A stretch of 64,000 bases of DNA, taken from NCBI GenBank assembly GCA_947302435.1, contig CAMYVQ010000008.1, positions 1 through 64,000 of the forward strand, read 5' to 3'. Below the pieces are notes generated by a model. The model saw nothing but the letters and a program-made list of their open reading frames with translations, was not told where the DNA came from and did not search any database. The position numbers were made by a program, and so were the translations under genes. Positions 50,896 through 58,451 of the stretch are shown here, in pieces; the first letter of the stretch is position 1; every line of letters begins with the position of its first letter. Source of the DNA: an uncultured Prevotella sp. (GTDB lineage Bacteria > Bacteroidota > Bacteroidia > Bacteroidales > Bacteroidaceae).

Positions 50896-51526
50896 CTTCT
50901 GATCCTTTTTCTTCTCTGATAATCAATTCGTAGTCTTTCACCTGCTCTAACCGCATCAGTTCCTTATAGAGCTGAATACAGGCCCATGCATCAGTTGCGG
51001 CATACAGTTTCTGCTTGTCGTCGAGAATGTCACGTTCCCAGTTGCTCAGTTGTTGCCGTTTGCTGATTCTCTTGCCCATCATGTTTGCATAGAGTTTCTG
51101 CAAACTAAGATCCTCGATGCCTATTTCTTTCACATGATCCTGCAGGTCGATGAAGTTGCCCGGTGTAAAAGCACCCAAACGATGCAGGCCATTCAGGTCG
51201 TCATGCCAGGAAAGGCCTATTTTGGGCGTGGTCTTGTCTTCGAGCAGTCGTATGAGTGCAGGTGCCAGTCCCAAATGGTTGAGTCTGAACAGGAAACAAA
51301 TGTCTTCAGCTGCTACTTGCAGGAGGGCCACCTTATATTGCCATCCGCGTTTGAAGGAGGGGCGTGTCTCCGTGTCAACACCAAGAATAGGCTGTGACAG
51401 CAGATAATTGACTGCCTTCTCCGCTTCTTCAGGGCTGATAACAACGACAATTCTTCCTTCGAAATTCTCTGTAGGTAACGATGAAATCAGACTTTTGTCG
51501 AACTTGTTAAAGAGAATTTTGTTCAT
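50867..51526 (-). CDS. 3'-5' exonuclease domain protein (RNase D / DNA pol A exo type)
   Basis: 219 residues. The DEDD exonuclease motifs are visible: GVDTETRP (ExoI, Asp and Glu, about residue 50), LSWHDDLNGLHRLGAF (ExoII) and KQLYAATDAWACIQLY (ExoIII, Tyr and Asp). It lacks an HRDC domain and is short, so it is a stand-alone exonuclease on RNA or DNA; the substrate is unknown. The last 25 residues are acidic. It is the first gene of the run rlmI-tilS-plug protein, and its upstream region (51527-51677) holds a minus-strand TAATTTTG (51547-51554). Confidence 0.9.
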   Translation of the reverse strand: MNKILFNKFDKSLISSLPTENFEGRIVVVISPEEAEKAVNYLLSQPILGVDTETRPSFKRGWQYKVALLQVAAEDICFLFRLNHLGLAPALIRLLEDKTTPKIGLSWHDDLNGLHRLGAFTPGNFIDLQDHVKEIGIEDLSLQKLYANMMGKRISKRQQLSNWERDILDDKQKLYAATDAWACIQLYKELMRLEQVKDYELIIREEKGSEDETNISEEG

Positions 51527-51677
51527 TTCAAGTGTATTTCGATTTGCAAAATTACGAAATTATTCATAATAATTGGCTATATTATCGAAAAATGTTTTAT
51601 ATAATACTGATTAATTCATATTTATTTCTTACTTTTGCAAAGTTTTTGAAATGTTTTTTTGAAATGAAGTAGGAAAT

Positions 51678-54146
51678 ATGGGAAAGAAGAAGAAAAGGAA
51701 TCAGGAACAAAGACCGTCGTTTGCAGAATCAATAGGGTTCATCAATATATTCCGTAATGAGAAACTACTATTTTTCTTTGGATTGCTAATATTTGCCTTA
51801 GCATTCTATTTTGTGCTTTCGTTCATCTCGTTTTTCACGACGGGACAGGCTGATCAGAGTCTGATAGAAAATCTACGTGAGGGTGAGATTGCCAATGAAG
51901 ACAGCAAGTTCGGGAATTATTGCGGCTCATTGGGGGCTTTTACGGCGTATTATTTCATAAAGCAATGTTTCGGTTTGCCGGCATTCTTTATTCCGGCATT
52001 CCTGTTCTTGGTGTCCATGAGGCTCATGAGAGCCTATCGGGTGAATCTTTGGAAATGGTTTTTCGGAATGATGCTGATGATGATTTGGTCTTCTGTGACA
52101 TTGGCAAAGTTCATGACGCCATTCCTGACATACAGCCATTTCTGTCCAGGAGGCGATCATGGTATGGAAGTTTGCCGGATGATGGAAGGTTATGTCGGGA
52201 CTCCCGGACTGACCGCAATCTTGGTGTTGATAGCCTTGGCATTCCTCATTTATGTAAGCTCGGAGACCATTTTGCTTATCCGGAAAATCCTGAATCCATC
52301 GAAATTTTTTGATCGTATCAAGTTCAATGTCGTGGATACTTCCAAAGAAGTCGACACGTCTGAGGACAGTGATGGTAACCAATTGAAACCGATGGAGGAT
52401 CCCACTGTATTCGACAATCCCACGCCTGAAGTTGTTGAGTTCGATCATCATCCAACTGTCGGTGGGAATGGGGACTCTTTTGACGTGGATCCAGAGAAAA
52501 AGCCATCTCAACGCCGTCCTGCTTCAGGCGGTGATGTCGGCATGGACATTGAGGTTGCTGGTGAGGAAGAGGCTGCGAAGGGTGACAAACTGGTGAAAGA
52601 GGACGAGGAAAGAAACCGTGAGCCATACGATCCCAAGCGTGATCTTGAAAACTATCATTATCCTACTCTTGACCTGCTGAAAACATACGAAAGCGATGGC
52701 AAGCCGTATATTGATATGGTAGAGCAGACGGCCAACAAGAACCGCATCGTTGAGGTGTTGCGCAACTTTGGCATTGAAATATCGAGCATCAAGGCTACGG
52801 TGGGCCCAACCATTACCTTGTATGAAATCACACCGGCACAAGGTGTTCGTATCTCGAAGATTCGCAATCTTGAGGACGATATTGCCCTGAGTCTGAAGGC
52901 TCTGGGCATCCGCATCATTGCCCCTATTCCCGGCAAGGGAACCATTGGTATCGAGGTGCCAAATGCGAAACCGAATGTCGTGTCCATGGAGTCGGTTCTT
53001 AACTCGAAGAAATTCCAGGAAACGACGATGGATCTTCCCTGTGCCATGGGTAAGACCATTACGAACGAAGTGTTCATGTTCGATCTTGCAAAGGCTCCCC
53101 ACCTTCTTGTGGCAGGTGCAACCGGTCAAGGTAAGTCGGTAGGTCTGAACGCCATACTCACCTCTCTCTTGTACAAGAAACATCCGGCTGAGATGAAGAT
53201 TGTACTGGTTGACCCGAAGATGGTGGAGTTTAGCATCTACAAGAATATCGACAAACACTTCCTTGCATGTCTGCCAGACGAAGTGGCCAATCCCATTATC
53301 ACAGACACGTCGAAAGTGGTTCGCACCTTGCAAAGCCTCTGTGTGGAGATGGATGCCCGGTATGAGTTGCTGATGGCAGCCGGTGAGCGCAACATCAAGG
53401 ACTACAACCGCAAGTTCATCGCACGCAAATTGAATCCTGAAAAAGGACACAAGTTCATGCCTTACATTGTGGTGGTCATTGACGAGTATGGTGATTTGAT
53501 CATGACGGCAGGCAAAGAGATTGAACTGCCAATTGCACGCATTGCCCAAAAGGCTCGTGCTGTGGGTATTCACATGATTATCGCCACCCAACGTCCTACG
53601 ACGAATATCATCACGGGTACCATCAAAGCCAATTTCCCTGCCCGTATTGCCTTCAAGGTGAGTCAGGGCATTGACTCAAAGACGATTCTTGACCGTATGG
53701 GAGCCCAGCAGTTGATTGGTCGTGGCGATATGCTCTATCTGCTCGGAAACGACCCGATCCGTGTGCAATGTGCCTTCGTTGACACTCCCGAAGTAGTTGA
53801 TATTAATAACTTCATTTCTTCGCAGCAGGGCTATTTGGCTCCCTTCGAGCTGCCGGAACCTGTTATGGAGGGTAGTGATGACTTTGACGGAGGTTCTGCG
53901 GATGTAGACCTTAGCCATCTTGACCCGATGTTTGAGGATGCCGCCCGATTGATTGTCCAGAGCGGAAGCGGTTCCACAAGCCTTATCCAGCGTAAGTTCT
54001 CCATCGGCTACAATCGTGCGGGCCGACTGATGGATCTCATGGAGAGAGCTGGCGTGGTGGGAGCCGCCCATGGCTCAAAGCCTCGCGAGGTGCTGATTCA
54101 GGACGAGATGAGTTTGGAGCAATTGTTGAACACATTAAGAAAATAA
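51678..54146 (+). CDS. ftsK: DNA translocase FtsK
   Basis: 822 residues. Four to five N-terminal membrane helices (about 25-210) anchor it at the septum; a linker (220-330, acidic and Pro/Ser-rich) follows; the motor has Walker A GATGQGKSVGLNAIL (about 480-495), Walker B IVVVIDEYGDLIM (about 595-607) and the C-terminal gamma winged helix for KOPS-like DNA (FEDAARLIVQSGSGSTSLIQ, GYNRAGRLMDLME). It pumps chromosome dimers at division. A -7-like TACTTTTG lies at 51630-51637. The LolA-like gene follows 6 bases later. Confidence 0.97.
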   Translation: MGKKKKRNQEQRPSFAESIGFINIFRNEKLLFFFGLLIFALAFYFVLSFISFFTTGQADQSLIENLREGEIANEDSKFGNYCGSLGAFTAYYFIKQCFGLPAFFIPAFLFLVSMRLMRAYRVNLWKWFFGMMLMMIWSSVTLAKFMTPFLTYSHFCPGGDHGMEVCRMMEGYVGTPGLTAILVLIALAFLIYVSSETILLIRKILNPSKFFDRIKFNVVDTSKEVDTSEDSDGNQLKPMEDPTVFDNPTPEVVEFDHHPTVGGNGDSFDVDPEKKPSQRRPASGGDVGMDIEVAGEEEAAKGDKLVKEDEERNREPYDPKRDLENYHYPTLDLLKTYESDGKPYIDMVEQTANKNRIVEVLRNFGIEISSIKATVGPTITLYEITPAQGVRISKIRNLEDDIALSLKALGIRIIAPIPGKGTIGIEVPNAKPNVVSMESVLNSKKFQETTMDLPCAMGKTITNEVFMFDLAKAPHLLVAGATGQGKSVGLNAILTSLLYKKHPAEMKIVLVDPKMVEFSIYKNIDKHFLACLPDEVANPIITDTSKVVRTLQSLCVEMDARYELLMAAGERNIKDYNRKFIARKLNPEKGHKFMPYIVVVIDEYGDLIMTAGKEIELPIARIAQKARAVGIHMIIATQRPTTNIITGTIKANFPARIAFKVSQGIDSKTILDRMGAQQLIGRGDMLYLLGNDPIRVQCAFVDTPEVVDINNFISSQQGYLAPFELPEPVMEGSDDFDGGSADVDLSHLDPMFEDAARLIVQSGSGSTSLIQRKFSIGYNRAGRLMDLMERAGVVGAAHGSKPREVLIQDEMSLEQLLNTLRK

Positions 54147-54152
54147 ACGAAT

Positions 54153-54755
54153 ATGAAAAAGATCATTTTGCTTTTGTCTATATTGTCATTCAACCTTTCA
54201 CTCTGTGTGGCACAAAGTGCAAGGGAAGTCCTTGACAAGTGTGCTGAGGTGGTCAGCCACAAGGATGGTGTGAAAGCTTCTTTTCGCATGGAAAGTGCCC
54301 GCTATGGTGCTATGAGTGGAACCATTTCCCTGAAAGGGCGCATGTTTTGTGCAACGACAGACATGGCTACCATGTGGTTCGATGGCAAGACCCAATGGAC
54401 TTATCTGAAACAAAACGATGAGGTGAGTGTGACCACACCGACGGAGGCCCAGCTTCAAGCCATCAATCCCTACAACTTTATCAATATGTATAAGAATGGC
54501 TTCAAGCTGTCAATGACCACAAACGGCTCGGTATACAATGTTCATTTGACAGCTGAAGACTCCAAAAAGAAAATCAAGGAACTCTTCATCACGGTCGACA
54601 AGAAGAGCTACGCACCAACCGAAGTGAAGATGTTGCAAGACACGAAGTGGACGACCTTTACTATTAGCAATCTTCAGAAGGTGCAATTGACTGATGAGAT
54701 ATTCCGCTTCAATTCAAAAGACTTCCCAACTGCAGAGGTAATAGATTTACGCTAA
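54153..54755 (+). CDS. LolA-like outer-membrane lipoprotein carrier
   Basis: 200 residues with a signal peptide (IILLLSILSFNLSLCVAQ). The mature part has the LolA-type half-barrel pattern: REVLDKCAEVVSHKDGVKASFRME, SGTISLKGRMFCATTDMATMWFDGKTQWTYLKQNDEVSVTTPT, then INPYNFINMYKNGF. LolA carries lipoproteins through the periplasm; in Bacteroidota such proteins often follow ftsK, as here after 6 bases. Identity as true LolA is likely, not proven. Confidence 0.85.
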   Translation: MKKIILLLSILSFNLSLCVAQSAREVLDKCAEVVSHKDGVKASFRMESARYGAMSGTISLKGRMFCATTDMATMWFDGKTQWTYLKQNDEVSVTTPTEAQLQAINPYNFINMYKNGFKLSMTTNGSVYNVHLTAEDSKKKIKELFITVDKKSYAPTEVKMLQDTKWTTFTISNLQKVQLTDEIFRFNSKDFPTAEVIDLR

Positions 54756-54768
54756 AGAAATTAATACG

Positions 54769-56271
54769 ATGTCTGCTTTAAACCGTCTTCAACTCTATAA
54801 GGCATTAAGTCGCAACAATCGGTTGGGCTTCATGCGCTCACCTTCCATGGAGCAAGGTTTGATAGCCAAGGTGCTGATGTTTATAGGTGGCAGCATGTTT
54901 GTATTGTATCTGATTATCTATGGCACTATGTTTGGCTCGATTGCGGCACAAGGGGATGTGTTCTCGTTTATAGTTGCAACGATGCCTTTCATGCTCATGG
55001 TCGATTTCTTTATCCGATTTATAGTGCAACAGACACCTGCCATGCTCATGAAACCATACATGTTGCTACCATTGCCACGCAGAAGCGTTGTTGACACTTT
55101 TCTCATTACCTCACAGCTCAGCATCTACAATTTTCTGTGGCTTGCCATGTTCTTGCCATACGCTGTTATCACGCTGGCAGGTGGGTGTGAGTTTTGGATG
55201 GCCGTTCAGGTGTTGTTGGCCTGTTTGTTGCTGATCATGGCCAACAGCCAGTTCTATCTGATGGTTCGTACCCTTGTGGGGCGGAATCTGTTATGGTGGA
55301 TTTTGCCCATCGTGGTCTACGGAGCCTATCTCTCCCCTTTACTGATAGATTCAAAGGGAAAGATATTCGAGAAAGTCTTTGATGCCTTTGCAGATTTTGG
55401 GGCTACTCCTTTCTTGCTTCCCTGTGTGCTGGTTGTCTATGCCATCGTCTACTGGAGTAATCGCGAGATGCAGTATGCATACGTCTATGAGGAAATCGAG
55501 GCCAGTGAAAACAAACAGGTGAAGTTGAAGAGCATCTCACGGATGGCTTTCCTTGAGCAATTCGGCCAGACGGGTGAATACCTGAAGTTGGAACTGAAAT
55601 CCATCTTCCGCAACAAGGCCATCCGTGCCCGTGTCATATCAAGTCTGACACTCATCATTATCTTGTCGGTGCTGATTGCCTATACCGATATGTACGATGG
55701 GCGCATGATGCTCAATTTCTGGTGTTTCTATTGTTTTGCCCTTTATGGTGCCACCACTTTAGTGAAGGTGATGTGTCCGGAGGGTAATTATATAGATTTA
55801 CTGATGGTTCATCGTGAGAACATTCTGACTTTGCTTCGTGCAAAGTATTACTTCCATGTGGCAATTCTGATAGTTCCTCTCTTCATCATGATGCCTGCTG
55901 TCATAGAGGGAAAATTCTCGTGGCTGATGATGCTTGCCTACTTCTTATTGTCCAGCGGATTGCTTTATTTCCTACTGTTCCAGTTGGCTGTCTATAACAA
56001 GCAGACACTTCCGCTCGACCAGAAGCTAACGGGGAAGGGCAATGTGGAGAATGGACTTCAGTTGTTCATCGAACTGTTGGCATTTCTGCTTCCGGCTGTC
56101 ATTTTAAGTGTCTTGCTGATTGTTTTCAGTGAGGAAGTGGCTTATTTGATACTTGCCGTGATTGGTCTGCTCTTCACGATGACTCATCCTCTGTGGCTTA
56201 GGAATGTCTATCGCCGCATGATGAAGCGGAAATACGAGAATCTCGAGGGCTTCCATGCCTCCCGCTCATAG
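54769..56271 (+). CDS. DUF5687 multi-spanning membrane protein (ABC-permease-like)
   Basis: 500 residues with about ten membrane helices: around 30-55, 65-85, 105-130, 135-160, 175-195, 210-235 and four to five more after residue 290. The N-terminus (LNRLQLYKALSRNNRL) is cytoplasmic and basic, and a hydrophilic stretch of about 55 residues in the middle (YVYEEIEASENKQVKLKS... FGQTGEYLKLELK) resembles a coupling helix. DUF5687 is thought to be the membrane part of an ABC exporter; no ATPase gene is adjacent. It follows the LolA-like gene by 13 bases and may be on the ftsK transcript. Confidence 0.8.
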   Translation: MSALNRLQLYKALSRNNRLGFMRSPSMEQGLIAKVLMFIGGSMFVLYLIIYGTMFGSIAAQGDVFSFIVATMPFMLMVDFFIRFIVQQTPAMLMKPYMLLPLPRRSVVDTFLITSQLSIYNFLWLAMFLPYAVITLAGGCEFWMAVQVLLACLLLIMANSQFYLMVRTLVGRNLLWWILPIVVYGAYLSPLLIDSKGKIFEKVFDAFADFGATPFLLPCVLVVYAIVYWSNREMQYAYVYEEIEASENKQVKLKSISRMAFLEQFGQTGEYLKLELKSIFRNKAIRARVISSLTLIIILSVLIAYTDMYDGRMMLNFWCFYCFALYGATTLVKVMCPEGNYIDLLMVHRENILTLLRAKYYFHVAILIVPLFIMMPAVIEGKFSWLMMLAYFLLSSGLLYFLLFQLAVYNKQTLPLDQKLTGKGNVENGLQLFIELLAFLLPAVILSVLLIVFSEEVAYLILAVIGLLFTMTHPLWLRNVYRRMMKRKYENLEGFHASRS

Positions 56272-56284
56272 TGGGTGGCATCAT

Positions 56285-57772
56285 TCACTTGACTTTCTTC
56301 TTTACAGGTTTCCCTTCATTATCTATACGGTTCAGGGCAGTCACTACGTAGGTGTATTTGCTTTTACCGTCTTTGTAGGAGGGTAACACGCAGTATGTGC
56401 TTGTGGTGATGGTATAAATCTTTGAGGGATTCTCCAAGTTTATTTTCTCACCTCGGTTGAATCTATAGACAACATATTTGGTAGCCTGATTCTTCCACGT
56501 ACTATGTCTGGGAGCTACCCATGTCAGCAAATCGATCCCATTCAATCGTGTTGTTCTGAGATTGCGAACCTTTCTCGGTGCCTTTTTCTCTATAAAAGAC
56601 ATGTCGGGTTGCAATGAAGGACGGTTCCAATAATATTGGCGCAGCAAAGTACCGTAGTTTCCGGGATTGTCTACAGCAGCTTTGGCATACCAGAGAATCG
56701 TTCCGTCAACATTCTTCATCTCATGATGTAATTTGAACTTTGCTATTTGCTGGTGCTGGTTGGGATTGTATGAATCTTTGGCTTTGACCGTACGCTCAAT
56801 ATCCTCTCCAATATAAAGAGGCCGTTTCGATGCATAGTGATTCCACCATCTTATGAGCGTTTCATAGTCGGCTGCCTTGTTTCCTATTTCCCAATAGATT
56901 TGTGGCGCACAATAGTCAAGCCATCCGTTTTTGACCCATAGGAGCACATCGGCATAGAGATCATCGTAGTTCTGGAGACCGTTGGTGTTACTTCCGATAG
57001 CAGGGTCACTTCTCCTGTTCCTGTAGATACCAAAAGGAGAAATGCCAACCTTTACCCAAGGCTTTATCTGATGAACGGTCTGATAGAGTTGCTTGACGAA
57101 CATGTTGACGTTATAGCGTCTCCAATCGGCACGGTTCCTGATGCCATTGTTATAGCGTTGGTATTGGGTATCGTCGGGAATCACTTGCCCCGTAACGGGA
57201 TAAGGGTAGAAGTAGTCGTCCATGTGAATGCCGTCGATGTCGTAACGCCTTACGATGTCGCTAACCACCATGCAGATATAGTTGCGATTTTCGGGTAATC
57301 CGGGATTGAGGATTTTCAAGCCGTCATAGTCAAAACAGCGTGACGGATTGGTGATTGCCACATGGTTGACAGCCAGCTCATTCGTGTTTTTTGTCTTGGC
57401 TCTGTATGGATTGATCCATGCATGGAGTTCCATGCCGCGTTTGTGGCATTGTTCAACCATCCACTGCAGAGGGTCCCAATAGGGTGAAGGGGGCATACCT
57501 TGTCTGCCTGTCAAGAATCTGCTCCAGGGTTCCAATCTACTGGCATAAAGGGCATCGCATTCGGCCCTAACCTGAAAGATGATGGCATTCACACCGTCCT
57601 TTTTCAACTCATCTAACTGATAGCTAAGGGTCTGTTGCATTTTCTCGGTGCCAATGCCTTGGAACTGTCCGTTCACGCATTGAATCCATGCACCGCGAAA
57701 CTCGCGTTTCTTCTGTGCGTCGATCGGCAGAAAAAATAAACATGCCAACAGGAATATTAGATATTTCTTCAT
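56285..57772 (-). CDS. Family 10-like glycosyl hydrolase (GHL10/DUF187) exported protein
   Basis: 495 residues with a signal peptide (YLIFLLACLFFLPIDAQ). The GHL10 domain (about 24-330) shows REFRGAWIQCVNGQFQGIG, VNAIIFQVRAECDALYAS, ELHAWINPYRAKTKN, DGIHMDDYFYPYP and VGISPFGIYRN; the C-terminal part has a fibronectin-like section (LTWVAPRHSTWKNQATKYVVYRF). Family members are thought to cut peptidoglycan glycan chains or other polysaccharides, although this is unproven for most. The start at 57772 excludes six upstream residues that lie before the signal peptide. It ends the minus-strand run DMP19, smpB, metH, HAD. Confidence 0.85.
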   Translation of the reverse strand: MKKYLIFLLACLFFLPIDAQKKREFRGAWIQCVNGQFQGIGTEKMQQTLSYQLDELKKDGVNAIIFQVRAECDALYASRLEPWSRFLTGRQGMPPSPYWDPLQWMVEQCHKRGMELHAWINPYRAKTKNTNELAVNHVAITNPSRCFDYDGLKILNPGLPENRNYICMVVSDIVRRYDIDGIHMDDYFYPYPVTGQVIPDDTQYQRYNNGIRNRADWRRYNVNMFVKQLYQTVHQIKPWVKVGISPFGIYRNRRSDPAIGSNTNGLQNYDDLYADVLLWVKNGWLDYCAPQIYWEIGNKAADYETLIRWWNHYASKRPLYIGEDIERTVKAKDSYNPNQHQQIAKFKLHHEMKNVDGTILWYAKAAVDNPGNYGTLLRQYYWNRPSLQPDMSFIEKKAPRKVRNLRTTRLNGIDLLTWVAPRHSTWKNQATKYVVYRFNRGEKINLENPSKIYTITTSTYCVLPSYKDGKSKYTYVVTALNRIDNEGKPVKKKVK

Positions 57773-57797
57773 CTCACAGTCAATTTTCAAATGTCAA

Positions 57798-58451
57798 CTA
57801 TAGGTATTGGTGAATCTTTTTTGTCCAGTCTTCACCATTCTCCGGGCAATACGTGTGTATTCCGACTTGACTTGCCGCTGCCACGTTTCGGGGAGAGTCG
57901 TCGATGAAAAGGCAAGCCGATGGAGGTGTCTGTTCTTCTATGAGTACGGAGCGGAAGAATGTCTCGTTGGGTTTCATCAGCTTCATCTGATAGCTAAGAT
58001 AGCAAGCATCAAAATAGTCACTGATAGGATGGCCTTGAGGATTGGGATCTTCCATTCCTTCTGTACCCAAGGAGAAGGCAGGACTCATGGCCCACGACAT
58101 CATGAAGGGGTTGGTGTTTGAGAGCAAGACCAGCCGGTAGCCTTCGCTTCTGAGTTGTTGCAGCATGTCAAGGTTGCGCTGTGGAACCGACTTGCAATAT
58201 CCTAACCAACCATAGCGGCATTCTTCAAAGGAGAGAGGCCTTCCGGCCATTTTGCTTAATTCGTCACGGAATGTATCGGCACTGATGAGTCCTTCTTCCA
58301 GATCGCCGAAAATACCACTTTGGCGATAGGGATTGAGAATCTCCTCGACATTACTGATTCCCAGTTCCTTAAAACGACGGATGGCTTCGGGTTGGTCAAG
58401 AGTCATGACCACACCGCCCAGGTCGAAAATGATGGTTCTTATTTTTTCCAT
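57798..58451 (-). CDS. HAD-superfamily phosphatase (HAD-like hydrolase)
   Basis: 217 residues. Motif I is IIFDLGGVVMTLD (here Gly in place of the second Asp, as in the HAD-IA group with FDLGGV), motif II RLVLLSNTNPFM, and motif IV region FIDDSPRNVAAASQVG. It is a soluble phosphatase of unknown small substrate. It starts inside the last codons of metH (13-base overlap), so translation is coupled to it. Confidence 0.88.
   Translation of the reverse strand: MEKIRTIIFDLGGVVMTLDQPEAIRRFKELGISNVEEILNPYRQSGIFGDLEEGLISADTFRDELSKMAGRPLSFEECRYGWLGYCKSVPQRNLDMLQQLRSEGYRLVLLSNTNPFMMSWAMSPAFSLGTEGMEDPNPQGHPISDYFDACYLSYQMKLMKPNETFFRSVLIEEQTPPSACLFIDDSPRNVAAASQVGIHTYCPENGEDWTKKIHQYL

Noticed and set aside
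52524..53591. A 355-codon minus-strand open frame opposite ftsK.
   Set aside because: It lies within the conserved FtsK motor; no motif, promoter or ribosome site supports it.
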